Notes: a model not told the origin generated them from the letters alone. Numbered from the stretch's first letter, positions 47,801 through 56,564 are shown. The stretch: 64,000 nt of DNA from Pseudomonadota bacterium (GCA_018262505.1 JAGSYV010000057.1:1-64000), one strand, 5' to 3'. Translations and numbers: made by a program.

Positions 47801-48424
47801 TTAGTCCACTGCCGGTTCATCCCGGTTGTCTTGCCGCACCTCCAGGATTCGGTCGACCAGCCCCCATTCCAGCGCCTCCTCGGCGGTCATGAAGCGGTCG
47901 CGATCCATGGCGCGTTCGAACTCTTCGTAGGTGCGTCCGCAATGCTCGGCATAAAGACGCGTCATGCGATGCTTGATCTGTTTGATCTCCTCGGCATGGA
48001 TGAGCATGTCCGATGCCTGTCCCTGAAAGCCGCCGGATGGCTGATGGACGAGGATGCTGGCGTTGGGCAGCGTCGCCCGGTGCCCGGGCTCGCCCGCCAT
48101 CAGCAGGAAGGAACCCATCGAGCGGGCCGTTCCCATGCAGAGCGTATGCACGGGCGCGCGGATGTAGCGCATGGTGTCGTACATGGCGAAGCCGCTGGTC
48201 ACCATGCCGCCGGGCGAGTTGATATAGAGGTTGATCGGCAGCTTGGGGTTCTCCGCTTCGAGGAACAGCAGCTGCGCGCAGACCAGCGCGGACACCCCGT
48301 CGTTCACCTCGCCATTGAGGAAGATGATCCTCTCGCGAAGCAGGCGAGAGTAGATATCGAAGGATCGCTCCCCTCGGCTCGATTGTTCGACGACCATAGG
48401 GACGAGTTGCATCGCTTCGCGCAT
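47801..48424 (-). CDS. clpP: ATP-dependent Clp protease proteolytic subunit (ClpP-like)
   Basis: 207 residues. [20 protein letters not shown] start, [14 protein letters not shown], catalytic serine in [12 protein letters not shown] (usually GQAASMGS), histidine in [17 protein letters not shown], and aspartate in [14 protein letters not shown]. It is not next to tig or clpX and is divergent in the serine loop, so it is more likely a second ClpP paralogue than the housekeeping copy. Degrades unfolded proteins with a Clp ATPase. Confidence 0.9.
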   Translation of the reverse strand: MREAMQLVPMVVEQSSRGERSFDIYSRLLRERIIFLNGEVNDGVSALVCAQLLFLEAENPKLPINLYINSPGGMVTSGFAMYDTMRYIRAPVHTLCMGTARSMGSFLLMAGEPGHRATLPNASILVHQPSGGFQGQASDMLIHAEEIKQIKHRMTRLYAEHCGRTYEEFERAMDRDRFMTAEEALEWGLVDRILEVRQDNRDEPAVD

Positions 48425-48465
48425 TGGCGAATTCCAATCTTCTAGCGTTGAAGGGAAGCTTGCCG

Positions 48466-48825
48466 TCAGGCGGCGAGCATGAGGGTGAGGTTGTTGCTGT
48501 TGGCGGCGGTGCCGGTCAGCCGATCGAACCGCGCGTCGGTAAGCTCGTGAATGATCCTGAGACTGGTGCCGCCGGTGGCGTTGGGGGTAATCCGAAAGGT
48601 GACCACGCTTTCGAGAAACGGCGGTTCGCTTTCGCGCATTCTGTAGCGAACCTCCTGCTCCGGCACGAGGGAGCTGGCCTCGGGATCGGCCAATGCTTTC
48701 CGCGGCAACCAGGCCTCCCGAAACTCGGGAACGCTGATGGCGCGCCAGACCTTGTGCGGCGGTTCGTCGAGTTCATATTCAAGCTCGACGGCCATTTCTC
48801 GATGCCCGATCTTTCCGTTGCTCAT
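48466..48825 (-). CDS. SRPBCC (AHSA1-like) domain protein
   Basis: 119 residues from [20 protein letters not shown]. The [18 protein letters not shown] segment and [17 protein letters not shown] helix-grip end mark the START/AHSA1 fold, which binds hydrophobic ligands. Overlaps the ArsR-type regulator gene by 4 nt; the ArsR-SRPBCC pairing is common in alphaproteobacteria and the regulator likely controls both. Confidence 0.87.
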   Translation of the reverse strand: MSNGKIGHREMAVELEYELDEPPHKVWRAISVPEFREAWLPRKALADPEASSLVPEQEVRYRMRESEPPFLESVVTFRITPNATGGTSLRIIHELTDARFDRLTGTAANSNNLTLMLAA

Positions 48826-49136
48826 TGATCCATATCCTTCAGCAGGGCCTTGAGAGCGTCGACGCGCGCCGGCCAGTAGGCGCGATATTTCGCCAGCCAT
48901 CCGGCGATGAGCGCCAGGCCGTCCGGATCGACTTCATAGTTCACAAAGCGTCCCTGCCGTTCTTCCCGCACCAGCTTCGCGCCCCGCAGGACCGCGAGAT
49001 GTTGTGACATGGCGGGCTGGCTGATGTTCATGCCGGCGCGCAAGTCGCTGGCATTCATGCTGCCGGCCGCCAGCTTCTCGAAGATCGCGCAGCGGGTGGG
49101 ATCGGCCAGAGCTTTGAAGATGGTGTTCTCGATCAT
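48822..49136 (-). CDS. ArsR-family metalloregulator-like protein
   Basis: 104 residues from MIENTIFKALADPTRCAIFE. Winged helix with SDLRAGMNISQPAMSQHLAV recognition helix. The metal-binding ELCVCDL motif of ArsR/SmtB is absent, and its place is taken by GSMNASDL, so it probably belongs to the non-metal group found upstream of SRPBCC genes. The operator palindrome lies directly upstream. Confidence 0.9.
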   Translation of the reverse strand: MIENTIFKALADPTRCAIFEKLAAGSMNASDLRAGMNISQPAMSQHLAVLRGAKLVREERQGRFVNYEVDPDGLALIAGWLAKYRAYWPARVDALKALLKDMDQ

Positions 49137-49141
49137 GTCGA

Positions 49142-49163
49142 CACATAAGCACGTACTTATGTG
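49142..49163. promoter_or_regulatory. Operator palindrome of the ArsR-type gene
   Basis: Arms CACATAAG / CTTATGTG with a near-symmetric centre ACGT, immediately upstream of the start codon at 49136. Typical of ArsR-type autoregulation. Confidence 0.7.
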
Positions 49164-49273
49164 ATTTGCAAGCCGTCCCATCTTGCAGCCGATGGACCAA
49201 CAGCGCTGCCGGCGGCTGAAGGCGGATAGCAGGATATTGGCCGTGTCCGATTGACACCGGTTCGCTCCATTTG

Positions 49274-49285
49274 GTACATTTGTAC
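49274..49285. promoter_or_regulatory. Short palindrome upstream of the RHH-like gene
   Basis: GTACA-TT-TGTAC, 26 nt before the start codon; possible operator or promoter element for the RHH-MFS pair. Confidence 0.4.
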
Positions 49286-49311
49286 ATAGATACACGAAAA
49301 TGGAGGTCACG

Positions 49312-49578
49312 ATGGCCGGACCGGTGGTGGAGCGGGTGCAGACGGGCATTCGCGTTGAGAAGCGCATTCTGAAGGTGTTGAAGGCGCTGGCCGAGCATGC
49401 CGACATCACGCTCGGCGATCTCGTTGAGGGCATCGTGCTGCACGCCTTCGAGGGCAAGGCGCCGTTTTCGCCGGAGACTCTGGAGGTGATCGCCCAGCTC
49501 AAGGCCATTTACGGCCTCGATCTCGATGCCGGCGCCAGCCACAAGCTGACCGAACGGGGGGAGGGCGGCGGTGACTGA
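49312..49578 (+). CDS. Ribbon-helix-helix-like small protein
   Basis: 88 residues from MAGPVVERVQTGIRVEKRIL with GGAGG 5 nt upstream. The beta-strand/helix pattern VERVQTGIRVEKRILKVL with the second helix LGDLVEGIVLHAFEG looks like a CopG/Arc-type fold. Its stop overlaps the GTG start of the MFS gene by 8 nt. Likely a small regulator of the exporter, but a DNA-binding role is inference. Confidence 0.65.
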   Translation: MAGPVVERVQTGIRVEKRILKVLKALAEHADITLGDLVEGIVLHAFEGKAPFSPETLEVIAQLKAIYGLDLDAGASHKLTERGEGGGD

Positions 49579-50803
49579 CGCCCTCCCCGAAACTCGCCGG
49601 GGCGGCGGCTTCCTGCTCGCCACCGCCTTTCTCGACGCCGCCGGCTTCGGCTTGGTGCTGCCGGTACTGCCAGCACTGATCGCCTCGCTGACCGGCGAAG
49701 GCATGGGCGCTGCCGCCGTCGAGGGCGGCCGGCTGACCTTCGTCTATGCGGCGATGCTGTTCCTGTTCTCGCCGCTGATCGGCAGCCTGTCCGACCGTTT
49801 CGGCCGGCGGCCACTGTTGATCCTCGCCGTCGCCAGCTTCGCGCTCGACAATCTGATCTGCGCGCTGGCGCCGTCGCTCATCTGGCTCTATCTCGGCCGC
49901 CTGTTGTCGGGTATTTCCGGCAGCATCGGGCCGACCATCGGCGCCTATATCGCCGACACCTCGGCACCCGACGATCGCGCCCGCCGGTTCGGCCAAGTCG
50001 GCATGGCCTTCGGGGCCGGCTTCGTGCTGGGGCCGGCGCTCGGCGGCCTCGTCGGCGAGCTGTCGCCACGGGCGCCTTTTCTGGCCGCCGCGCTGCTGGC
50101 CGTCGTCAATGCATTTGTAGGCTGGGCGTTTCTGAAGGAAAGCCTGCCCGTCGAGCACCGGCGTCCGCTGGTTCTCGCCAAGGCCAATCCATTTGGCGCG
50201 CTACGCTTCATCCTTGGTGCCGCCGGCATCGGCCTGCCGATCGTCGTGCTGGTGCTGATGCAGGTCGCCCACGACTCGCTGCCGGCCGTCTGGACCTTTT
50301 CGCTGAAGGAGCGGTTCGGTTGGGGCGAGCGGGAGATCGGCCTGACGCTAACCCTGGTCGGCGTGGTGATGACGGTGGTGACCGGCGTCGTCGTCGGTCC
50401 CTCGGTGAAGCGGTTCGGCGAGCATGGCGCGGCGATGGTCGGGCTTGTGGTGGCCGGCATCGGCTTCCTGGGCTTTGCCTTCGCCACATCCGGCCTGATG
50501 ATCACGCCGTTCATCGCCGGTTTCGCCTTCATTGGCCTTGTCGGGCCGTCGCTATCGGCGCTGATGAGCCGGCGCGTCGCCGCCGATCGGCAAGGCGAGC
50601 TGCAAGGGGCGATCGCCGCCGTCAAGGGCATCACCATGGCGCTGGCGCCGATCCCGATGACCGAGCTGTTCGGCTATTTCACCTCGGATGCCGCGCCGAT
50701 CCGCTTTGCCGGCGCGCCGTTCCTGCTGTCGGCGGTGCTGATGGGGATGGCGCTGGTGGTGATCGGGGCGGATCGGAGGTCATCATGCCAACGAGGATCT
50801 TGA
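49571..50803 (+). CDS. MFS drug exporter, TetA-like
   Basis: 410 residues starting at GTG. Twelve predicted spans; the loop 2-3 motif GSLSDRFGRRPLLIL and helix-5 segment RLLSGISGSIGPTIGAYIAD place it in the DHA1/TetA-like group (TetA(A)/(B)-type). Proton-driven efflux of a drug or metabolite; a tetracycline claim is not supported by sequence alone. Translationally coupled to the upstream RHH-like gene. Confidence 0.9.
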   Translation: MTDALPETRRGGGFLLATAFLDAAGFGLVLPVLPALIASLTGEGMGAAAVEGGRLTFVYAAMLFLFSPLIGSLSDRFGRRPLLILAVASFALDNLICALAPSLIWLYLGRLLSGISGSIGPTIGAYIADTSAPDDRARRFGQVGMAFGAGFVLGPALGGLVGELSPRAPFLAAALLAVVNAFVGWAFLKESLPVEHRRPLVLAKANPFGALRFILGAAGIGLPIVVLVLMQVAHDSLPAVWTFSLKERFGWGEREIGLTLTLVGVVMTVVTGVVVGPSVKRFGEHGAAMVGLVVAGIGFLGFAFATSGLMITPFIAGFAFIGLVGPSLSALMSRRVAADRQGELQGAIAAVKGITMALAPIPMTELFGYFTSDAAPIRFAGAPFLLSAVLMGMALVVIGADRRSSCQRGS

Positions 50804-50824
50804 AGGGTGGGTGGCATTTTGCTA

Positions 50825-50841
50825 CCTATAGAATGTATAGG
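50825..50841. promoter_or_regulatory. Operator of the ParD-like/zeta toxin-antitoxin operon
   Basis: Arms CCTATA / TATAGG around GAATG, overlapping the GGAGG ribosome site of the antitoxin. This is the position used for autorepression in type II toxin-antitoxin operons. Confidence 0.65.
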
Positions 50842-50849
50842 AGGCGATA

Positions 50850-51206
50850 TTGGCTCAGTCCGTGAAGCTTGCCGACGACATTATGGCCCTTGTCCGGCGC
50901 GAGGCCGATCTTCGCAGCCGCTCCGTTGCTGGCCAACTCGCGCATTGGGTCAGGCTCGGTCGTGCAATCGAGCTTTCCGGCACTTTCGACTACGCGCGGA
51001 TTACGGCGGCGCTCGAAGCCGGTCTCGATACGACGGAACTCAGCGAAGAAGAAGAGGCCGCTTGGCTCGACGAGTTTACCGCCAAGATGGCGGAGCCATC
51101 GGCAACCGAGGTGGCGTTCTTTGCAAAGCGTAACGGGCTCGGCCGTGGCGTCGGTCTCGATGCCGGTGGCAATCTCGTATATGCAAAGGGTGATGTGGCC
51201 GAATGA
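50850..51206 (+). CDS. ParD-like antitoxin
   Basis: 118 residues from a TTG start with AGGAGG 5 nt upstream. The N-terminal VKLADDIMALVRREADLRSR-SVAGQLAHWVRLGRAIE matches ParD-like antitoxins (PF11903), a ribbon-helix-helix fold. The C-terminus, rich in Ala, Glu and Lys, would bind the toxin. Overlaps the zeta toxin gene by 4 nt and has a palindrome at its ribosome site. Confidence 0.82.
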   Translation: MAQSVKLADDIMALVRREADLRSRSVAGQLAHWVRLGRAIELSGTFDYARITAALEAGLDTTELSEEEEAAWLDEFTAKMAEPSATEVAFFAKRNGLGRGVGLDAGGNLVYAKGDVAE

Positions 51207-51790
51207 GGCCCAGCCTGATCCTGCTTGCGGGGCCCAATGGAGCCGGCAAATCCACGCTCTACGAAACGCGTGTCGCCCCAAGTTTCGCCGCCCCTTTCAT
51301 CAATGCTGATGCCATTCAACGCGATGAACTGAAAGACGTTTCTCCCGAGGCTTCCTACAAGGCGGCCGAGATCGCCGCGGCTCGCCGATCAAGGATGCTG
51401 ACGGAGGGCAAGAGCTTCGCGACCGAGACGGTATTCTCGCACCCTTCGAAACTGGACATCATCGAGGTTGCCCGGAGGCAGGGATATATTGTCATCGTCA
51501 TGCACGTCGGCGTCGATAGTCCCGATCTTTCGATTGCTCGCGTCAGGGAGCGTGTCGCCGAAGGTGGACATGATGTGCCCGAGGACAAGGTTCGCGCCCG
51601 TTTTGAGCGAGGTGGCACCTTGATCCGTCAGGCTGTGCTGTGCGCCGATCGTGGCCTGGTATTTGACAACTCAAGGCTCAACGAGCCGCCTCGACAGGTC
51701 CTTGTGTTTGCAAACGGACGTCTGACCCAGGCTGCAGCCTACCTGCCGCGATGGGTGCTGTCGATTTACGCCGACGACCTCGTCATCTAG
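51203..51790 (+). CDS. Zeta toxin family protein
   Basis: 195 residues. The P-loop AGPNGAGKSTLYE and the later FATETVFSHPSKLDIIEVAR and VKVARFERGG-like segment (DKVRARFERGG) mark zeta toxins, which phosphorylate UDP-GlcNAc or related nucleotide sugars and block wall synthesis. The usual epsilon antitoxin is replaced here by a ParD-like protein. Translationally coupled to it. Confidence 0.88.
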   Translation: MRPSLILLAGPNGAGKSTLYETRVAPSFAAPFINADAIQRDELKDVSPEASYKAAEIAAARRSRMLTEGKSFATETVFSHPSKLDIIEVARRQGYIVIVMHVGVDSPDLSIARVRERVAEGGHDVPEDKVRARFERGGTLIRQAVLCADRGLVFDNSRLNEPPRQVLVFANGRLTQAAAYLPRWVLSIYADDLVI

Positions 51791-51846
51791 CTCCCGCGTA
51801 GCGTTCTCCGAAAGCCGGTTTTCACTTTCCGGCTGAAGGGCTCGGC

Positions 51847-53046
51847 TCACACCCGCTCAGGCACCGGGGCTTCGCCCTTCTTCTCGCGGATCAGGTTGAC
51901 GAAGCGCTTGAAGAGATAGTGGCTGTCCTGCGGGCCGGGGGAGGCCTCGGGGTGGTACTGCACCGAGAAGGCCGGCTTGCCTTTGACGCGCAGGCCGCAG
52001 TTGGAGCCGTCGAACAGCGACACGTGGGTCTGCTCGACATTGTCCGGCAGGCTGTCGGGATCGACGGCGAAGCCGTGGTTCATCGAGGTGATCTCGACCT
52101 TGCCGGTGGTGTAGTCCTTGACCGGATGGTTGGCGCCGTGGTGGCCCTGGTGCATCTTCATGGTCTTGCCGCCGAGGGCGAGGCCCATCATCTGGTGGCC
52201 GAGGCAGATGCCGAAGGTGGGGATACCCGAGTCGATCACCGCCTTGATGGTCGGCACCGCATAGTTGCCGGTGGCGGCCGGGTCGCCGGGGCCGTTGCTG
52301 AGGAACACGCCGTCCGGCTGGTGGGCGAACACTTCCTCCGCCGTGGCGGTGGCCGGCAGCACCACCACCTCGCAGCCTTCGTCGACCAAGAGCCTGAGTA
52401 TGTTGCGCTTGATGCCGAAGTCGAGGGCGACGACCTTGTATTTCTTGGCCTGCTGGTGGCCGTAGCCCTTGTTCCAGGCCCAGCTTGCTTCCGTCCAGTC
52501 GTAGCTCTGCGGGTTGGTGACCTCGATGGCGAGGTCGAGGCCCTCGAGGCCGGTCCAGGCCTTGGCCTTGGCCTTCAGTGCCTCAAGGTCGAACTTGCCA
52601 TCGGGCGAATGGGCGATGACGGCGTTGGGCATGCCCTTGTCGCGGATCAGCGCGGTCAGCGCCCGGGTATCGACGCCGGTGATGCCGATGATGCCGCGCG
52701 TTGCCAGCCAGGCGTCGAAGCCTTTCAGCGAGCGGTAGTTGGAGGGCTCGGTGACCTCGTCCTTCAGCACCACACCGCGCACACCGCTCTCGGCCGCCAT
52801 GTTGACGGTCTCGATGTCCTCGTCGTTGACGCCGACATTGCCGATGTGCGGGAAGGTGAAGGTGACGATCTGGCCGGCGTAGGAGGGATCGGTGAGGATC
52901 TCCTCGTAGCCGGTCATTGCCGTGTTGAAGCAGACCTCGGCCACCGCCTCGCCGCGCGCGCCGATGCCGAAGCCCTCGATGACGGTGCCGTCGGCGAGCA
53001 CCAGAACGGCGGTGGGCACGGGTTCCTGCCAGGCGGCGGTGGTCAT
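51847..53046 (-). CDS. carA: Carbamoyl-phosphate synthase small subunit
   Basis: 399 residues, full length. The N-terminal CarA domain begins VLVLADGTVIEGFGIGARGE; the C-terminal glutaminase has the nucleophile cysteine in PTFGICLGHQMMGLALGG and the H/E pair in FSVQYHPEASPGP. It supplies ammonia to CarB. It is 13 kb from carB in this window and on the same strand; the two are separately transcribed. A weak hairpin follows the stop. Confidence 0.97.
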   Translation of the reverse strand: MTTAAWQEPVPTAVLVLADGTVIEGFGIGARGEAVAEVCFNTAMTGYEEILTDPSYAGQIVTFTFPHIGNVGVNDEDIETVNMAAESGVRGVVLKDEVTEPSNYRSLKGFDAWLATRGIIGITGVDTRALTALIRDKGMPNAVIAHSPDGKFDLEALKAKAKAWTGLEGLDLAIEVTNPQSYDWTEASWAWNKGYGHQQAKKYKVVALDFGIKRNILRLLVDEGCEVVVLPATATAEEVFAHQPDGVFLSNGPGDPAATGNYAVPTIKAVIDSGIPTFGICLGHQMMGLALGGKTMKMHQGHHGANHPVKDYTTGKVEITSMNHGFAVDPDSLPDNVEQTHVSLFDGSNCGLRVKGKPAFSVQYHPEASPGPQDSHYLFKRFVNLIREKKGEAPVPERV

Positions 53047-53225
53047 GGCGGACGCTCCTTTGGGCTGAAAAAGGCATCACGGATGGCGCGGCGGCGCACC
53101 AAAAGGCCGGCGCGGCGGACCGCCCGGCAGATCTGAGGCTACATAGGCGAGCGGGCCGTCGCCGTCAATGACGGTATCGGCGACGCAAGCCGGACGTTGC
53201 CTGCTTTTTTGAGGTAGGTTGACGC

Positions 53226-53245
53226 GGTAATGCATGTGCATTACC
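53226..53245. promoter_or_regulatory. Operator of the PrlF/YhaV toxin-antitoxin operon
   Basis: Perfect palindrome GGTAATGCA-TG-TGCATTACC, 30 nt before the antitoxin start; well placed for autorepression by an AbrB-type antitoxin. Confidence 0.7.
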
Positions 53246-53274
53246 TTATCTGCCCAGCAGGTGTGGAGGCGCTT

Positions 53275-53601
53275 ATGTCGGCGTTGGTGCCCGAAGAGTC
53301 GAAGCTTACCGAGCGCTATCAGACGACGGTTCCCAGCGGTGTCCGCAAGCAATTGCGGATCGGCAAGGGCGATCGCATTCGATATCGGGTCGAGGCCAGC
53401 GGCCGCGTTTATATCGAAGCCGTGCGCGACGAAGAGGGCGACCCGGCATTGGGTGCTTTCCTCGATTTTATCGAGGCGGACATCAAGGCCCACCCCGAGC
53501 GGCTGAAGGCCTTCGATGGCACGTTGCACGATCGCTTGCAGGCACTGGTCCGTCATGTCGATGTCGACCTTGATGCGCCGCTTTCCGAAGATGACGAATG
53601 A
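53275..53601 (+). CDS. prlF: PrlF-type antitoxin
   Basis: 108 residues from ATG MSALVPEESKLTERYQTTVP, with GGAGG upstream. SKLTERYQTTVPSGVRKQLR and GDRIRYRVEASGRVYIEAVR form the swapped-hairpin AbrB-type DNA-binding domain of PrlF (SohA). Overlaps the YhaV-type toxin gene by 4 nt. Confidence 0.88.
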   Translation: MSALVPEESKLTERYQTTVPSGVRKQLRIGKGDRIRYRVEASGRVYIEAVRDEEGDPALGAFLDFIEADIKAHPERLKAFDGTLHDRLQALVRHVDVDLDAPLSEDDE

Positions 53602-54116
53602 CGCCCTCGGAATCACGGACTGCCGCGCCTCTCGTCGTCAATGGCTGGGCGATCTTTGCGCATCCGATTTTCCTCAACCAGATTGAAGCGCTGGTCGAGG
53701 AGGTGGAGGCGCGCAAGACTCGCGATCCCGCCAATTATCAGAAGAAGAACTGTACCAAGCGTCTGGCGGCCATCTTCAAGCTGATCAGCGAAAACATACC
53801 GTCCGACCCCGATGGCGCGCCGTTCCGGCAGGGCGACACGCTGGGAGAGGGCCGCAAACACTGGTTCAGAGCCAAGTTCTTCCAACAGTACAGGCTGTTT
53901 TTCAGGTTCGATGAGGTGGCCAGGATCATCGTGCTGGCATGGGGGAATGACGAGGCGACGTTGCGCGCTTGTGGAAGCAGAACCGACGCCTATGCCACAT
54001 TTAGATCCATGCTGGCGGACGGCAATCCGCCGGATGATTTTGCATCCCTGTTGAAGGCGGCGAAGGCATCGGCCGAACGGTTCAGGAGCGCCGTCGAGGC
54101 GGCTGGAGATCGCTGA
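53598..54116 (+). CDS. yhaV: YhaV-type toxin
   Basis: 172 residues. LVVNGWAIFAHPIFLNQIEA, then KHWFRAKFFQQYRLFFRF and IIVLAWGNDEATLR are the blocks of the YhaV family, RelE-like translation-dependent mRNA interferases. ATGA overlap with prlF ensures coupled translation. Confidence 0.88.
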   Translation: MTPSESRTAAPLVVNGWAIFAHPIFLNQIEALVEEVEARKTRDPANYQKKNCTKRLAAIFKLISENIPSDPDGAPFRQGDTLGEGRKHWFRAKFFQQYRLFFRFDEVARIIVLAWGNDEATLRACGSRTDAYATFRSMLADGNPPDDFASLLKAAKASAERFRSAVEAAGDR

Positions 54117-54145
54117 CGCGGGCGGTCAAGCTTCGGCCGGACATC

Positions 54146-55120
54146 TCATTGCCCTTTCAGCAGCGGGCCGATGGTTTCGATCTTGTTGGTCCAGACATAG
54201 CCGTCGAAGCCTTCCGGGATCTTGGCGGCGAGTTCCGGCGTGTCGATGCCGGCCGTGAAGTCGCTGCCGCCATAGGGGCCGACCAGGATCACGTCGGTGT
54301 CGGCGTCGCGCATGCGCTGCATGAAGCGGTTGGGCCAGCCCCAGGCATAGGGCGCGTAATCGATCGGCAGGGCGACAATCGTGTTGCGGCAGGCGGCCGG
54401 CAGGATGCCGGTCCAACCATAGGCCTCATAGGGAAGAAGGCAGGCCTTGAGAGAGGACTTGTCGAAACCCTTGAGGCCGTTGACCGCCGCCTCGGCCGCC
54501 CGCGTCGGCTCCTCGCCGCCATAGACGCCGAAGGTGGCGTCCTTCGCCTTGGGATTGGCGTTGAGCATAGCGGCCATCGCTTCACCCTCTTCCACGCGCT
54601 GGCTCTTGAAGTTGACGAGGAAGGAGCCGTCCGGGAAGGCGGCGTAGACCTCGTCGAGGCGCGGCATCAGGCCGACGCCCTTGCCGCGCAACGGAAAGGT
54701 CTTGCCGCCGTCGGCGGTGTAGCCGTAGCCGACATCGAGCGTCTTCAGCACCGGCCAGGGCGTTTGTTCGGTGACGCCGTGGCCGTTGGTGCGGCAGTCG
54801 AGCGTCCAGTCGTGCAGCACGGCGAACACCTTGTCGGGCGTCAGGTGGATGTCGAGCTCCACCACGTCGGCGCCGGCCGCGAAGGCGGCACGCATCGAGG
54901 GGAGGGTGTTCTCGAGAAAATCGTGGCTGGGCGGATCGGTGCGGTTGGCTGTGCAGGTTTCGGCGTCGACGCCGTCATGCGAAAAGGTCTGGTGAACGCC
55001 GCGATGGGCGATGATGCGCGGCGAGTCGTTGCCGGCCGGCGCGGCCAGCCAGGAGGCGTTGAGAAGGTAGACGGCAACGGCGACGACGACGACGCCACCC
55101 ATGGTTTTCTTGCCGCGCAT
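54146..55120 (-). CDS. Glycerophosphodiester phosphodiesterase family protein, exported
   Basis: 324 residues from ATG MRGKKTMGGVVV with GGAGG upstream; a signal peptide or N-terminal anchor covers about residues 6-24. Catalytic motifs are intact: IAHRGVHQTF, FLENTLPSMRAAF, VVELDIHLTPD and VLHDWTLDCRTNGHG. It would cleave glycerophosphodiesters outside the cytoplasmic membrane, complementing the cytoplasmic homologue at 44790. Upstream of a TSUP permease gene on the same strand. Confidence 0.9.
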   Translation of the reverse strand: MRGKKTMGGVVVVAVAVYLLNASWLAAPAGNDSPRIIAHRGVHQTFSHDGVDAETCTANRTDPPSHDFLENTLPSMRAAFAAGADVVELDIHLTPDKVFAVLHDWTLDCRTNGHGVTEQTPWPVLKTLDVGYGYTADGGKTFPLRGKGVGLMPRLDEVYAAFPDGSFLVNFKSQRVEEGEAMAAMLNANPKAKDATFGVYGGEEPTRAAEAAVNGLKGFDKSSLKACLLPYEAYGWTGILPAACRNTIVALPIDYAPYAWGWPNRFMQRMRDADTDVILVGPYGGSDFTAGIDTPELAAKIPEGFDGYVWTNKIETIGPLLKGQ

Positions 55121-55178
55121 ACGGGCCTCCGTTCGAGCCGCTGGCGAAGGGGTAAATTCCAAATGCGGCGGCTTGCTG

Positions 55179-55937
55179 TCAACGCAGGATACCGTCGAGC
55201 AGCGGCAGGCCGATGACGACGGCCAGCGCGATCAGGCTGAGGCAGATGCGGCGGAAGGTGATCTCGGAGGCGACACCGAACAGGCGCGCACCGCCCCAGA
55301 GACCGAGACCATAGGCCGGTGCGGTCATCAGACAGAGCGGCACCAGGGCGGTGACGAACAGGCCGCCCCAGAGATAGTTGAGAAGCGTCAGCGCCGTCGA
55401 CACCTCGAAATAGAGGACGATGTTGGCGCGGACGATGTTGGCCGGAATGGCGCCGCCCAGCCAATAGGCGATCACCGGCGGCCCTCCCACCTGACTGGCG
55501 CCGGAGAACAGGCCCGACAAGGCGCCGACGCCGACGGTGAGCGGCGCCTTGGGCCGGCCGTGGTAGCGCCAGCCGGTGAGCAGCAGTCCCAGAAGGGCGG
55601 CGCAGATGGCGATGATCGCCCAGCGAATGGTCAGCGGATCGAGGTGGGTGAGCAGGTAGACGCCGGTGGGGACGCCGACAATGGCGCCGAGCGACATCAC
55701 CGCCACCTCGCGCCGATCGGCGCGGCGGAAGGCGTCGGGCACCAGACCGACGGTGGTGACGGCGTCGATGATCAGGATCACCGGCGCGGCAAGGCGCGGG
55801 CCGATCAAGGCGCTGGCCACCGGCATGAAGATCAGCGCCGCGCCGAAGCCGGAAAAGCCGCGGGCAAGGCCGGCGATGAAGGCGGTGACGATGAGCAGCG
55901 TCAGCGGGATGGGCGTGAGATCGGCGGGAATCCACAT
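55179..55937 (-). CDS. TSUP family (TauE/SafE) permease
   Basis: 252 residues, eight hydrophobic segments. Two internal repeats carry the family motif: LARGFSGFGAALIFMP and LSGLFSGASQVGGPPVIAYWL. Such permeases move sulfite, sulfonate-derived or other small organic anions. 58 nt upstream of the exported phosphodiesterase gene, so probably co-transcribed. Confidence 0.92.
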   Translation of the reverse strand: MWIPADLTPIPLTLLIVTAFIAGLARGFSGFGAALIFMPVASALIGPRLAAPVILIIDAVTTVGLVPDAFRRADRREVAVMSLGAIVGVPTGVYLLTHLDPLTIRWAIIAICAALLGLLLTGWRYHGRPKAPLTVGVGALSGLFSGASQVGGPPVIAYWLGGAIPANIVRANIVLYFEVSTALTLLNYLWGGLFVTALVPLCLMTAPAYGLGLWGGARLFGVASEITFRRICLSLIALAVVIGLPLLDGILR

Positions 55938-56034
55938 GAACGGCGACTCGAAAGAACGCCGGGCCGGCGCCCACTCGTCCTAGCGCATCAAGCGAGAAAG
56001 CAGGAACCGGTTTCTTTCTCCGGAAAGATCCATT

Positions 56035-56505
56035 TTACCGCTGAGTTAGCTGTCGCCTCATGAAGAGACTTATGGGGGTTGCGGTATAGGGCGGGAAAGG
56101 CTCGCAGGCTTGATACCCTCCGCGGCGATAGAGCTGTTGTGCCTCGATATTGCGGACGCCAACTTCCAGCAGCATCGCGCCGGCTCCCCGTTTCAAGGCG
56201 TGGGCTTCCGCTCCTTAAAGAAGCGCCATACCGACACCCGCGCCACGCGAACTGGCGTCCACGATCATGCGCTTGAGTTCCATCATCTGATCGCTTCGGT
56301 CGAACAACACGCACAAGCCGACCGCCTTCCCGGCGATACGGGCGACGACAACGTAGGTGTCCGGCTTTGCGAGCGACTCGGCGGTGATCGGCCGACGGTA
56401 TTCACCTGGATAAAGCATCGCCGCCACGGCGTCCGACTGCGACAGAAGCAACGAGACTTCCGTCTGCAGCGGCTGTTCGATGTCGACGGAAATTCGGTCC
56501 ATCAA
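56035..56505 (-). pseudogene. GNAT acetyltransferase interrupted by an in-frame stop
   Basis: Residues 1-96 read as a GNAT N-terminal half (DTYVVVARIAGKAVGLCVLF, then RGAGVGMALL), then an in-frame TAA at 56215-56217, and the same frame continues with GAEAHALKRGAGAMLLEVGV, IEAQQLYRRGGYQACEPFPP, to a normal end at 56035. The halves match the two parts of one GNAT domain, so this is a single nonsense mutation, not a frameshift. The first part alone lacks the final strands and should not fold. Confidence 0.8.
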
Positions 56506-56564
56506 GGTAGAACACGTGTTGGCAAAAAGGGATCAGCCGACATGATTGCCGCCGACGCCCTTTG

